Numbered from the stretch's first letter, positions 55,420 to 63,867 are shown. The stretch: 64,000 nt of DNA from Brevibacillus laterosporus (GCF_030489605.1 NZ_JAUKFY010000011.1:62001-126000), one strand, 5' to 3'. Translations and numbers: made by a program. The notes: a model not told the origin generated them from the sequence alone.

Positions 55420-55447
55420 TACATAAAAGTTGGAAAAAAACCGATGT
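55420..55447 (+). promoter_or_regulatory. Possible sigma-D (flagellar) promoter of the chemoreceptor
   Basis: TACA (55420-55423), 16 bases, then ACCGATGT (55440-55447), close to the TAAA-N15-GCCGATAT consensus. It lies 70 bases before the ATG of a chemoreceptor, a gene class usually driven by sigma-D. Confidence 0.45.
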
Positions 55448-55517
55448 AAGTAATAGATATAAAGTCCTAGTCAGCTATACTGTCAGGCTGATCTACTATC
55501 AAGGGAGGGCATAGCTA

Positions 55518-57518
55518 ATGAAATGGCTAGACATACGAAATAGTATATTTAATCGAAAGACCTTGCGGAGTAGGCTGATGTTTCTGATTATTGTTGTCCT
55601 AATATTACAGGGAATCCTCATCGGCTATTCCTCCTACTACATTTCGAAATGGCAATTGGAACAAAAATTAGAGGAAACAGCTAAGTCGAATGTAAGCTTA
55701 TTGAACCAAGCAATTGACCAGATTATCCAATTAGAGATTGCTAATCTCGATACTCTGGTCCTACAAATTACCTCTAGTCAAATCGACGCACAGAGTCCTG
55801 AGCTTCGAAAAATAATGGAGGACTTTGCAAAACAACATCCTGAGATCGAAATCGTAACAGTTGGGAATCAAAATGGTGCATGGATGAAAGCTCCTAACCC
55901 AGGTAAACAAGACTATGATCCACGAACACGAGATTGGTATAAACAGGTGATGAAGGATCCGAGCGCCATCGCTATCCATAATCCTGTCATTTCGATGACA
56001 ACAAAAAATTACGTATTGAATATCGGTAAAGCGCTTCCAGATGGACAGGGTGCTGTAAGTATTAGTTTAAGCATTAATAAGCTTCACGAGTTAGTGGGAA
56101 GCGTAAAATTTGGTTCTGAAGGATATGCCTATCTGCTAGATCGTACGAACAAATTCATGTCCCATCCTACGCAACCCATGGGAAAACAGATAGATGGTGA
56201 GCAATACACTTACATACAGCAAAATGATAAGGGTTCGATCAGCTATGATTCCCCCGAGAACGGTAAAAAATTAAAAGCGGTGTTTGAGACCAACCCTTTA
56301 ACAGGCTGGAAGATCGCAGGGGTCCTTTCAAATGAAGAATATGCAAAGGCTTCTGCCCCGATTCTGAACCAAACGGCATTCATTTTAGTTGTCTTTCTTG
56401 TAGCCGCTTCAATCTTAATATTTATCTGGACAAGTAAAATTACAAAACCATTAGAACTGCTGGCTGTCTCTGCCAAACGAGTCAGCGATGGTTATTTAGA
56501 CGAAAAGGTGAATATTAATCAAAACGATGAGATTGGTCAATTAGCCGCCAACTTCAATGAAATGGTCGGTTCTCTGAGAGGGATTGTCACAGAGATGATG
56601 GAAACATCTAATCAATTGGCGGCGTCCAGTCAACAAATGACAGCTAGTACGCTGCAAAATTCTAAAGCGGTTGAATATGTGACTGAACTAATAGAGGAGT
56701 CGGCAAACGGATCAAAAGCGCAAGCAGTAGCTACATCTGAAAGCGCTCGGACCATGGAAGAAATGTCATCGGGTATTTTTAAAATCGCCGAGTCAGCAAA
56801 TGCCATTGTAGATTCATCGGCTAAAACCTCAGAGGATGTACAGAATGGTAATCAAAAAGTAATAGTAGTGACAGAACAAATGGAAGCGATTCGTCAATCT
56901 GTGGAAGAATCCGCAAGTATTATGGAACAATTGCAAAAGCATAGCGGACAAATCGCTGAGATGAGTACGGCTATCGTCGATATTGCGGAGCAGACGAACC
57001 TTTTATCATTAAATGCAGCGATTGAAGCAGCACGGGCAGGAGAGCAGGGAAGAGGCTTTGCTGTTGTTGCGAATGAGGTCAGAAAGCTTGCAGATCAATC
57101 CAAGCAAACGGCAGATCGCATCCAAGAGATTATCATACAGGTAACCAGCTTGACCCAGAATGCATCAGAAGTCATGAAAAAGAAAGTTCATGCAGATGTT
57201 CAAAAGGGTATTGTGGTGACAACAGAAGCTAGAGAAGCTTTTACTAACATCCAAGCATCAACACAGCATATCGTTGAACAAATTCATGACGTATCAGCCA
57301 TTACCGAACAAATGTCGGCAAGTGCACAAGAAGTCTCTGCCTCAATGCGCGAGATTGCCCAGATTGCCCAAGGCATGGCGGCCTCTTCACAGAGTGTTAC
57401 CGGAGCATCTGAGGAACAGCTTGCCTCAATGGAGGAGATTACTTCATCTGCAACTGCATTGACTAAAATGGCAGAAGGAATGCGTCGTGCTGTTGAAAGA
57501 TTTAAGATAAACGAGTAA
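55518..57518 (+). CDS. Methyl-accepting chemotaxis protein
   Basis: 666 residues: membrane segment 1 ([20 protein letters not shown]), an extracytoplasmic dCache-type sensor (RDWYKQVM, the amino-acid type pocket area), then membrane segment 2 ([17 protein letters not shown]). A HAMP domain and a C-terminal signalling hairpin with the conserved tip [20 protein letters not shown] follow. AAGGGAGGG precedes the ATG. It partners the CheA/CheW array; a cheW lies at 26768-27265. The ligand is not predictable. Confidence 0.93.
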   Translation: MKWLDIRNSIFNRKTLRSRLMFLIIVVLILQGILIGYSSYYISKWQLEQKLEETAKSNVSLLNQAIDQIIQLEIANLDTLVLQITSSQIDAQSPELRKIMEDFAKQHPEIEIVTVGNQNGAWMKAPNPGKQDYDPRTRDWYKQVMKDPSAIAIHNPVISMTTKNYVLNIGKALPDGQGAVSISLSINKLHELVGSVKFGSEGYAYLLDRTNKFMSHPTQPMGKQIDGEQYTYIQQNDKGSISYDSPENGKKLKAVFETNPLTGWKIAGVLSNEEYAKASAPILNQTAFILVVFLVAASILIFIWTSKITKPLELLAVSAKRVSDGYLDEKVNINQNDEIGQLAANFNEMVGSLRGIVTEMMETSNQLAASSQQMTASTLQNSKAVEYVTELIEESANGSKAQAVATSESARTMEEMSSGIFKIAESANAIVDSSAKTSEDVQNGNQKVIVVTEQMEAIRQSVEESASIMEQLQKHSGQIAEMSTAIVDIAEQTNLLSLNAAIEAARAGEQGRGFAVVANEVRKLADQSKQTADRIQEIIIQVTSLTQNASEVMKKKVHADVQKGIVVTTEAREAFTNIQASTQHIVEQIHDVSAITEQMSASAQEVSASMREIAQIAQGMAASSQSVTGASEEQLASMEEITSSATALTKMAEGMRRAVERFKINE

Positions 57519-57562
57519 GAGAAAAGCAGATAAGATAGATAAGATAGAGAAGCAATATGGAG

Positions 57563-57600
57563 TGCCTACCTGGCAGAAAAGTTCTGTTAGGTAGGCATTA
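57563..57600 (+). terminator. Hairpin after the chemoreceptor
   Basis: TGCCTACCT (57563-57571) and AGGTAGGCA (57589-57597), then TTATT. Confidence 0.7.
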
Positions 57601-57899
57601 TTCATGTAGAAATAACTTTTATTATTACAAATTGATCTAGAGTATAATGTGAGAATGAACAGAACCAACAGAAACCAGAGCTCTGGTAGGATGGGCAGAT
57701 CCTTACAGGGAAAAGCTTAGCTTAGTAAAGAAAATGATGAGTGTTACTATTACGATAAAAAATAAACGTTTGGGGAAAATTCACAAAAAAAAGCAGAAAA
57801 AGTTTTATTTAACTATTGAATCTTAGATGAAAATGAGTTATACTTATTTTTGTCAACAAACAATGCTTATATATGTTTTACATAACGTTTTAAGCACAA

Positions 57900-57976
57900 G
57901 GGCCCTTAGCTCAGTTGGTCAGAGCGGTCGGCTCATAACCGATTGGTCGTAGGTTCGAGTCCTACAGGGCCCACCA
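57900..57976 (+). tRNA. tRNA with anticodon CAT (probably tRNA-Ile2, otherwise Met)
   Basis: 77-nt cloverleaf with acceptor GGGCCCT/AGGGCCC, anticodon loop CTCATAA, T-loop TTCGAGT and encoded CCA. The GG(C)CCCT acceptor and TGGTC variable loop are more like Ile2 (lysidine-modified CAU) than elongator Met. Confidence 0.9.
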
Positions 57977-58004
57977 AATACATATTTCATTCCCAGAAAA
58001 GTTT

Positions 58005-58080
58005 GATCCGGTAGCTCAGCTGGGAGAGCACCATCTTGACAGGGTGGGGGTCGCTGGTTCGAACCCAGTCCGGATCACCA
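58005..58080 (+). tRNA. tRNA-Val (GAC)
   Basis: 76-nt cloverleaf: acceptor GATCCGG/CCGGATC, anticodon stem CCATC/GGTGG with loop TTGACAG (anticodon GAC), T-loop TTCGAAC and encoded CCA. An integrase gene lies 120 bases downstream, so its 3' end may be the attachment site. Confidence 0.92.
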
Positions 58081-58093
58081 TAAAATAAGCGCT

Positions 58094-58122
58094 AAAACCC
58101 TTGAGAAATCAGGGGTTTTTCT
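58094..58122 (+). terminator. Terminator after the tRNA pair
   Basis: AAAACCC (58094-58100) and GGGGTTTTT (58112-58119), then CTTATTTT. Confidence 0.75.
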
Positions 58123-58199
58123 TATTTTATCAACTCCCGCCCTGACAACATGATCCCTCTTAACAGTCGCTTGACAACATTTTGACAACCTTTACTCAA

Positions 58200-59339
58200 C
58201 TAAAGTCTTTTAGGTTGCTTTTGTTTCATCATTTTTTCAAAGTTGTCAGCTGCATCTTTTTGCATGTCTGGCATGACGTGACTATAAACGTCCATTGTGA
58301 TACCAACTCGACTATGGCCTAATCGTTCAGATACTACTTTTGGATGCTCTCCCAGCTGTAGAAGCATTGTTGCGTGAGTATGTCGTAAATCATGAAATCG
58401 TATAGGCGGCAATTCGCATCCTTTGATTAAACGTTCATAATGTCTCAGGAGATTGCGAGGATCTTGTGGTCTTCCATCATCATAAGCAACAATCAAATCA
58501 AAATCTTGATACCCCTCACCATATTGCAGCTTGTTTTTATTTTGTCTTACCTTATGAGCTTTTAACTCATCTATCACAAAGTTAGGTATGGAAATTCTTC
58601 TTTTTGCGCTTTTAGTTTTAGGCTCTTGAAAAGTAATTCCTTGTTTAGCAGGTCGGTATAATGTTTGTTGAATGCTTATTTTTGCTTGTTCGAAATCAAC
58701 GTCCTTCCACCTAAGACCAAGTATCTCCCCGCGTCTCATTCCTGTATATATTGCTAAAACAAAAGCAATAAAGTATTTGTCTTTCCTGGCATAATCTAAG
58801 AACTCATTTGCTTGTTCGGGGCTCCATGTAACAATTTCTTTTTGTTCTAATCGAGGTGGGTCAACATTGTCCATAACATTTTTTGAAATCAGTTGCCATT
58901 TCACTGCTTGATTCAATGCTTTTTTTAGTACAGAGTGAAGATATTTAATATAGTCAGCAGAGAGATTTTCTTTTTGAAGATCAGAAAGATATTTAGTCAC
59001 CTTAATAGGGGTTAACTTATCCAAATCAACCGCACCAAGAACAGGCTTAATGCGACTATTTACAGCTATTTCATGGTTAGCATAAGTAGATGAGCGAAGT
59101 TTATTTTTTGCATAGTTCTCCAGCCAAAATTCCAGATAGCTCCCTAGAGATTGTTTCTTAGAAATAGTTAAATCACCATTTTCATATTTCGTTATCATTT
59201 CCGCACAAGCTGCTTCGGCTTCTTTTTTTGTTTTAAATCCTGATTTGGTAATCTGTTTTCGTTTTCCCGTTTCCGGATCAACTCCTAAAGAAATGGCAAA
59301 TGACCACTTGCTTCCTCGTTTCCTGAAATGTCCCTTCAA
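58200..59339 (-). CDS. int: Tyrosine recombinase (site-specific integrase)
   Basis: 379 residues. The N-terminal arm-binding domain GHFRKRGSKWSFAISLG (about 3-60) is followed by a SAM-like core-binding domain. The catalytic domain has TGMRRGEILGLRW (Arg), a Lys in the beta-hairpin (TKSAKRRISIP), FHDLRHTHATMLL (His-x-x-Arg), LGHS (His) and MDVYSHV (Tyr nucleophile). All key residues are present, so it is probably active. It lies head-on to the tRNA-Val gene, as integrases at tRNA attachment sites usually do. Confidence 0.93.
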   Translation of the reverse strand: MKGHFRKRGSKWSFAISLGVDPETGKRKQITKSGFKTKKEAEAACAEMITKYENGDLTISKKQSLGSYLEFWLENYAKNKLRSSTYANHEIAVNSRIKPVLGAVDLDKLTPIKVTKYLSDLQKENLSADYIKYLHSVLKKALNQAVKWQLISKNVMDNVDPPRLEQKEIVTWSPEQANEFLDYARKDKYFIAFVLAIYTGMRRGEILGLRWKDVDFEQAKISIQQTLYRPAKQGITFQEPKTKSAKRRISIPNFVIDELKAHKVRQNKNKLQYGEGYQDFDLIVAYDDGRPQDPRNLLRHYERLIKGCELPPIRFHDLRHTHATMLLQLGEHPKVVSERLGHSRVGITMDVYSHVMPDMQKDAADNFEKMMKQKQPKRL

Positions 59340-59399
59340 AATCTAACTCCCCCTTTTTGAAAAATAAAAAATAATGAAGGCGTATCTGACTTGATACGC

Positions 59400-59606
59400 C
59401 TATTCACTTTTATCTGGAACATGCTCGATAATGTCCTCGATCTTGCAGTCCAAATGAGTACAGATCTTATCAAGTACTTCTAGTGCTACATATTCGTCCT
59501 TGCCCATCTTTGCAACGGTAGACGCAGAAAGGAAATCCCTTAAATCTCCTTTTTTAATGCCACGGTCAATCATCATCTTAAAAAGCGGCTTATAGGTGAA
59601 AGGCAA
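59400..59606 (-). CDS. Small XRE-type helix-turn-helix protein
   Basis: 68 residues from TTG with AAGGAGGTG eight bases upstream. The sequence MPFTYKPLFKMMIDRGIKKGDLRDFLS... VLDKICTHLDCKIEDII fits the short Cro/CI-like HTH_26 family. It may control the integrase, which follows it on the same strand. A TTTAA-rich promoter-like region lies upstream. Confidence 0.75.
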   Translation of the reverse strand: MPFTYKPLFKMMIDRGIKKGDLRDFLSASTVAKMGKDEYVALEVLDKICTHLDCKIEDIIEHVPDKSE

Positions 59607-59777
59607 TTTATTAACACCTCCTTAAAAGGTTTTAAGACCTTTTAAAGTATTCTAAAACAATATTTTGAGTTTGTACATGTTTTTTTGATTTCGCAAACAT
59701 TTATATTGACATTTCATACTTCATAGAGATAATATTTGCATAGTAATATAAAAGTATGAGAAATCGAATAAAAAGGT

Positions 59778-60596
59778 GTGATTGCGTTGCTTACTTCTGA
59801 TAAAATTATTGAGATGGCTAAGCATAGTCATTTCAAATCAAAGGTTCAGCTACGAGAGTCAATTCAAGACCATCTTATATCTCTTAAGGAGAAATTAGCT
59901 CCTTCAACGTTGAAAGTGCTAGATGTAATTAGAAAGCGTGCAATGAACTCCTCACAGGGAACTCTAGGTGTTGCCTATCTCTTAATTGATTCTATATGTA
60001 AGATGGCTAAAACCAGCCGCGCGAGCGTTGAAAGGGGGATAAGAAAGCTAGAGCAGTTGTGTATCATCAAGCGTATTACCACAGCTAGAAAAACGGGGCT
60101 TCAAGGAGCTAATATGTTTGTCTTTTTACCCTCAAATGACGGGGTTGGAATGAAGGGGTTAGATGATGGGAAGAAGCCAACAGTATCAAGCTCTGAGGCT
60201 GACAAAGGGAAGTCTAATACAGGTGTTTTTAATACTCCTAAAAACAAAAAAGAAATGAATAAAGATAACGTTAAAATAACACGGCTGGAGAAGGATTTCT
60301 CAGTTACTCCAAGCTACATTCCAGGAGATTTTGTCAAGGCAATCAAATCGGCATTCTCTTGTGGGACAGTTATTAAGCAGTTCTGGAGTAAGGTTGTGAT
60401 GTTTAAACGCGTAACAGGCTGGGAAAGAAACAAGAATGTCGTACCTGTGGCCTTAGATGCCTGGGAATACACGAAAAATGAGTATAAACGGGATCAGAAG
60501 GAATGGGGGATAGACAGATTTTTGAAATGCTTCTACGGTACGATGAAGCGGATCGAGGAGAAGAGAACCAAAGAGTTGGTTGCTCAGTGGACATAA
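59778..60596 (+). CDS. HTH-domain protein, possibly replication-related
   Basis: 272 residues; start GTG 59778 or TTG 59787 (both close to AAAAAGGTG). The N-terminal half is a winged-helix-like domain with SRASVERGIRKLEQLCIIKRI and similarity in style to Gram-positive plasmid and ICE HTH proteins. The C-terminal half is basic and Trp-rich (GWERNKNVVPVALDAWEYTKNEYKRDQKEWGIDRF). It has no obvious catalytic motif. The position next to an independent ncRNA on a mobile element makes a replication or regulatory role possible; unproven. Confidence 0.55.
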   Translation: MIALLTSDKIIEMAKHSHFKSKVQLRESIQDHLISLKEKLAPSTLKVLDVIRKRAMNSSQGTLGVAYLLIDSICKMAKTSRASVERGIRKLEQLCIIKRITTARKTGLQGANMFVFLPSNDGVGMKGLDDGKKPTVSSSEADKGKSNTGVFNTPKNKKEMNKDNVKITRLEKDFSVTPSYIPGDFVKAIKSAFSCGTVIKQFWSKVVMFKRVTGWERNKNVVPVALDAWEYTKNEYKRDQKEWGIDRFLKCFYGTMKRIEEKRTKELVAQWT

Positions 60597-60625
60597 AAAA
60601 GTTATATACCGAATATTCCATTTAC

Positions 60626-60634
60626 TGCTATAAT
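60626..60634 (+). promoter_or_regulatory. Extended -10 promoter of the structured RNA
   Basis: TGCTATAAT: a full TATAAT with the TGn extension, seven bases before the expected start at about 60641. No good -35 is seen, which is usual for extended -10 promoters. Confidence 0.6.
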
Positions 60635-60640
60635 TCACCT

Positions 60641-60846
60641 TAATACAATAGTTCGGCTCTCAAGGGTGGTCGGCTCACCTCGCTTACTGATTGTTGCCAT
60701 ACTGTCTTTCCACAAAAGGAAATAGACTTCCCTTGATACCTGACAAGTAGGGGAAGTCTATTCTTCTGAAAGTCATTGAGCCGACCCTTTGCAGGGACAA
60801 ACTATTGTACCGACCGTGGGTGTTAGCAGCACCTGCGGTCTTTTTT
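60641..60846 (+). ncRNA. Structured noncoding RNA, about 200 nt, unknown class
   Basis: Three nested stems: P1 TACAATAGTT (60644-60653) with AACTATTGTA (60800-60809); P2 TCGGCTCA (60670-60677, with AAGGG just outside) with TGAGCCGA (60777-60784, then CCCTT); P3 AATAGACTTCCC (60721-60732) with GGGAAGTCTATT (60751-60762). A terminator stem GACCG (60812-60816)/CGGTC (60836-60840) and T6 close it. An extended -10 promoter precedes it and no ORF runs through it. The rod-like shape resembles 6S RNA or a replicon control RNA, but I do not recognise the family. Confidence 0.7.
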
Positions 60847-61139
60847 ATTATACGTATTTACGTTTAGTTTAACACAGAATCGGACTAAACTAAATTATCG
60901 CACAAAGAAAAATGGGTTTTTTATCTTTTTTAACAAAAAAATTTATGACGAGTAATATTTATAAGTAAAGATAAATCGTTCCGGGTTAATGGCTAGACCA
61001 AAACAGACAAAAAAACAATAAATCAATCCAATTAGCGCCATAATATGGAATTTAACAAATAACTATTCCAAAATTTTCATGGTTAGGTCTAGCCTAGAAA
61101 GTTAAATTTTGTTAAGATAAAGAAAAATTTAGTGAAAAT

Positions 61140-61384
61140 AAAAAGCAAGCCAACATGCCTAACTAGATTGGCGAATCTAATTAGGTCTGACCACCGACCT
61201 CAGCTCGGTGAACAGAAGCACTTTTCGTACCCGTCGGCTTACTTGCTATCCATTGTAGCGAGTTTTCAAATTTTTGTCATTAGAAATAATTTAGTATGTG
61301 ACAAAAGTTTAGTTGGTGGGCAAAAGTTTCCTTGCGGAAAAGCTCTGTCACCAGAAAGCAAACGGTGATGGAGCTTTTGTTTTC
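61140..61384 (+). promoter_or_regulatory. Structured leader with terminator upstream of the RRNPP regulator
   Basis: About 250 nt without coding. Candidate junction closed by GCAAG/CTTGC and GCC/GGC (61145 and about 61233-61246). Inside it are a hairpin CCTAA..AGATT / AATCT..TTAGG (61158-61185) and a hairpin CACCGA/TCGGTG (61191-61209). Then TTTTGTCA/TGACAAAA (about 61272-61306). It ends in a 15-bp hairpin (61338-61378; AAAAGCTC opposite GAGCTTTT) followed by TGTTTTC. The ribosome site at about 61386 and GTG at 61401 follow directly, so the hairpin could switch expression. No known riboswitch class was recognised. Confidence 0.5.
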
Positions 61385-61400
61385 AGAAGGGGAGATTTTA

Positions 61401-62717
61401 GTGAATAGTTGTACTTTAGGTCAGTTAATTCACACTTATCGTAAGAAATGTGGAAAGTCTATAGCTGATATAAAAAATGAAACGAACATATCAGAGAAAG
61501 TTCTACGCAGACTAGAAAATGACCTGACAAATCACCCAAAACTAGAAACGATTGAAAAAGTTGCAGAATCATTAGTTATTCCATATACGGAGATTGCTGA
61601 AAAGGTTGTGCCGATACAAAGAAGCCAAGAATGTGTAAGAGAGATATTAATTCGAGTTTTACCTGAAGCATCTAAAAAGCTTTTAACTGAGGTTGTCCAC
61701 CAATATGTGACGTTAAGTAATGATATACGAGAGGGATTGATTGAGGTCTTAAGTATTGCTAAGACAGCCAAAAATATTGATAATGCTGAAAAGCTATATT
61801 CAGTTTTGGGAAAACATGCGATGAATTACCAAGAAAATGACATTATGGCAATTGCTATGTTTGAGGAGTATCTTATTGCACGTGATAAAGATTTATCAAA
61901 TAGTTATTATCTAGGAAAGCGATTATTTGAAGTTGCTCACTTTTTGCCAGAGGAAAATCGTATAATAGCGTACTATAAAGTAGGAGTCCATGCTCGTATT
62001 ATTAAGAATTACCATGAGAGTAATGAATACTTAAAAAATATTATTGATAATCCTAAATCAAAAAATAAGCAGTTCCAAGAGAAAGCCTACCATGCTTACT
62101 ACAATAACTTAATAACGCTAGAAAAGCTTGATGAAGCTGAGTTTTACTTGGAAAAGTACGCTAAGTTATTTAATAGATATAACAGTGCGTATTACAAGAT
62201 TGATAAAGCTATTATTTATGCCAGAAGGAACCAAATTACTCTCGCGATAAGTCTACTTGAAAAATACCTAGAGGATTATGAAAATCACCATAATACAATT
62301 TTTGTGATCTGCGAATTAATGCAACTATACATCAAATGCAACAAAATATATGATGCCAGAGAAATGTATCGTTTTGAAAGTGTGTTCGATAAAATTTTAG
62401 AGAGTAATAACCTTAAAGGACCTTTTAACCAGCTTTACTATGGGTTATACTTACGTATTAAGGGACGTATAGAATTTCTATTAGGTAAAGTAAAAGAAGC
62501 TGTTAAGTTCCTTTTAGAGAGCATGCAGACTTTTGCAGATCTGGGGCATAAGCAAGAATTTTTAGAAACTATGAAATTATTATTTGATCTTAATGGATCG
62601 CAACTTATGGGAATCCAAGCTCCAGGAAAATCAATTATGGATACAAACGTACAACTAAGAATTTCGGAATTATTGCATGTAATTACAAGCAATGAAGAAA
62701 AGGGGTGTATGAGATGA
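61401..62717 (+). CDS. RRNPP-type regulator (XRE HTH plus helical repeats)
   Basis: 438 residues from GTG 61401, with AAGGGGAG six bases upstream; the frame is open to 61332, but that lies inside the leader hairpin. The N-terminal XRE domain (LGQLIHTYRKKCGKSIADIK..NETNISEKVLRRLEN) is followed by about 350 residues of TPR-like helical repeats (YFLGKRLF-type hairpins; GRIEFLLGKVKEAVKFLLES). This is the architecture of PlcR/PrgX/AimR peptide-pheromone receptors. A small Sec-signal peptide gene overlaps its stop by four bases, as expected for the cognate pheromone. On this element it could decide between dormancy and excision. Confidence 0.8.
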   Translation: MNSCTLGQLIHTYRKKCGKSIADIKNETNISEKVLRRLENDLTNHPKLETIEKVAESLVIPYTEIAEKVVPIQRSQECVREILIRVLPEASKKLLTEVVHQYVTLSNDIREGLIEVLSIAKTAKNIDNAEKLYSVLGKHAMNYQENDIMAIAMFEEYLIARDKDLSNSYYLGKRLFEVAHFLPEENRIIAYYKVGVHARIIKNYHESNEYLKNIIDNPKSKNKQFQEKAYHAYYNNLITLEKLDEAEFYLEKYAKLFNRYNSAYYKIDKAIIYARRNQITLAISLLEKYLEDYENHHNTIFVICELMQLYIKCNKIYDAREMYRFESVFDKILESNNLKGPFNQLYYGLYLRIKGRIEFLLGKVKEAVKFLLESMQTFADLGHKQEFLETMKLLFDLNGSQLMGIQAPGKSIMDTNVQLRISELLHVITSNEEKGCMR

Positions 62718-62854
62718 AGAAAAAAATGGTGGTCTTTTCGCTTGCTCTAGTAACTTTAGTTGCTTTGACATCGGTAGCTGGTGCTGAGAAATCTATCAAG
62801 ATGGTATCTAACAAACCGACTGCTATTCACTATATAACAGAGCCTGATTGGTGA
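62714..62854 (+). CDS. Putative pheromone precursor (46 aa)
   Basis: ATG overlaps the regulator's TGA (ATGA), so translation is coupled. The product starts MKKKMVVFSLALVTLVALTS, a typical Sec signal peptide with a cleavage site near VAGA. It ends with a short tail finishing KPTAIHYITEPDW. Phr/PapR/NprX/AimP-type pheromones come from the C-terminal 5-10 residues of such precursors, so ITEPDW or a neighbouring stretch is the candidate mature signal. A terminator follows 22 bases later. Confidence 0.75.
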   Translation: MKKKMVVFSLALVTLVALTSVAGAEKSIKMVSNKPTAIHYITEPDW

Positions 62855-62875
62855 AAACTGAAATATTTGTTAGTG

Positions 62876-62900
62876 AAACCCCTTGAAAAAGGGGTTTTTT
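62876..62900 (+). terminator. Terminator of the pheromone cassette
   Basis: AAACCCCTT and AAGGGGTTT arms with a short A-rich loop, then TTT. Confidence 0.85.
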
Positions 62901-63013
62901 CATGTCGAATTTCCATATAATTTGTCGAAAGCACAAAAACGTGTCCCTCATAATATAATGGTTTCAGGAATAACGTGTAAAAGAGAAAGGCTTTTTTAGA
63001 GGGGGAAAAGCAA

Positions 63014-63142
63014 TTGAATTCAGACAGCAATGCCAAGATCGAGTTTGTTATTTGGGAGGTAGCAAAACTGTTAAAGCAATCAGAAACATGCGAGGAGTCA
63101 AAAGAAAAAATAGAAAAAATAAAAACCCTTCTCCATAACTAA
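63014..63142 (+). CDS. Small hypothetical protein (42 aa)
   Basis: TTG start with GAGGGGG eight bases upstream. The product starts MNSDSNAKIEFVIWEVAKLL and is acidic/helical, ending KIKTLLHN. It converges on the repressor gene and overlaps its end by four bases. No family recognised; composition fits a small phage/ICE protein. Confidence 0.5.
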   Translation: MNSDSNAKIEFVIWEVAKLLKQSETCEESKEKIEKIKTLLHN

Positions 63143-63465
63143 TTAGAAGAGGGCTTTATGATCTTAATTAAAGCATCCACGATATCTGGTCTATTTTTTA
63201 TTTCTTCTAGAAGTTGTTTTTGATTGTCAGTCAAGGCAATATCTTTGTGGAAATCGTAATCGTTTGGTTGTTTATTATCTGTTCGACCGAGGATATAGTC
63301 AGTAGAGCAATGATAGAAATCCGCAAGCAGCTTGAGCGTATCTACATCTGGTTTTGATCTACCTATTTCGTAATGCCCAAGCCTTGCCCTTGATATACCT
63401 ATTTTATCAGCTACTTCTTCTTGGGTCAGAGAGCCTCTAAGTTCTATCAACCTTTTACCGATCAT
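63139..63465 (-). CDS. CI-like XRE repressor
   Basis: 108 residues from ATG 63465 (starts MIGKRLIELRGSLTQEEVADK); the open frame begins at 63531, but AAGGGTGATC lies before the later ATG. The HTH is LTQEEVADKIGISRARLGHYEIGRSKPDVDTL, followed by a helical tail. It is divergent from the Cro-like gene, with a GATAC-N5-GTATC operator in the space between. It is likely to maintain dormancy of the element. Confidence 0.85.
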   Translation of the reverse strand: MIGKRLIELRGSLTQEEVADKIGISRARLGHYEIGRSKPDVDTLKLLADFYHCSTDYILGRTDNKQPNDYDFHKDIALTDNQKQLLEEIKNRPDIVDALIKIIKPSSN

Positions 63466-63504
63466 AATGATCACCCTTTTTTTACCCATTTGTGTATCAT
63501 TATA

Positions 63505-63519
63505 GATACTTCTTGTATC
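63505..63519. promoter_or_regulatory. Operator 1 (GATAC-N5-GTATC)
   Basis: GATAC TTCTT GTATC, on the repressor side of the divergent region. Confidence 0.6.
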
Positions 63520-63588
63520 ATTTTCTAGCATATTTCATAAATACGATTGACGTTTTTTGGTTTTGGGTGTATCTTGTGTATTATGAAT

Positions 63589-63603
63589 GATACGTACGGT
63601 ATC
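63589..63603. promoter_or_regulatory. Operator 2 (GATAC-N5-GTATC)
   Basis: GATAC GTACG GTATC, immediately before the ribosome site of the Cro-like gene. Confidence 0.65.
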
Positions 63604-63620
63604 AAAAAAGGAGGTGCATG

Positions 63621-63836
63621 ATGAGACGAATTGCATTAAAAGCAGCAAGGTTAGAGAAAAATAAGTTACAAAGGATTGCCGCAAAAGAGATAGGAATTTC
63701 TACTGTGTTTCTTGTAAAGTTGGAATCTGGAAAGCGTAAACCAGGTAGAGATACATTGATACGTATATCAAATTACTATCAAAAACCTGCTGAAGAGCTA
63801 TTCCCCGATCTTTTTTGTGCCTTCGATGATACGTAG
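63621..63836 (+). CDS. Cro-like XRE regulator
   Basis: 71 residues from ATG 63621 with AGGAGGT five bases upstream; an ATG at 63618 is an alternative. HTH LQRIAAKEIGISTVFLVKLESGKRKPGRDTLIRI. It is the rightward partner of the CI-like gene and is flanked by operators 2 and 3. Confidence 0.85.
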   Translation: MRRIALKAARLEKNKLQRIAAKEIGISTVFLVKLESGKRKPGRDTLIRISNYYQKPAEELFPDLFCAFDDT

Positions 63837-63842
63837 CGTATC
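63828..63842. promoter_or_regulatory. Operator 3 (GATAC-N5-GTATC)
   Basis: GATAC GTAGC GTATC, overlapping the end of the Cro-like gene and preceding the Rha-type gene. It extends to the perfect palindrome TGATACG/CGTATCA. Confidence 0.6.
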
Positions 63843-63867
63843 AAAAAAAGAAGAGGAGCGAAATCAA

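Larger units (their letters stand above)
55114..55517. other. Regulatory gap before the chemoreceptor
   Basis: Holds the terminator at 55277-55324 and a sigma-D-like promoter at 55420-55447, otherwise AT-rich and without ORFs. Confidence 0.5.

Noticed and set aside
60641-60846. Reading the structured RNA as the host 6S RNA
   Set aside because: It lies inside an integrated element beside element genes and lacks a recognisable 6S central bubble sequence; left as unknown class.
61132-61368. 78-codon frame upstream of the RRNPP gene
   Set aside because: Runs through the leader hairpins and the terminator stem, so it is unlikely to be translated.
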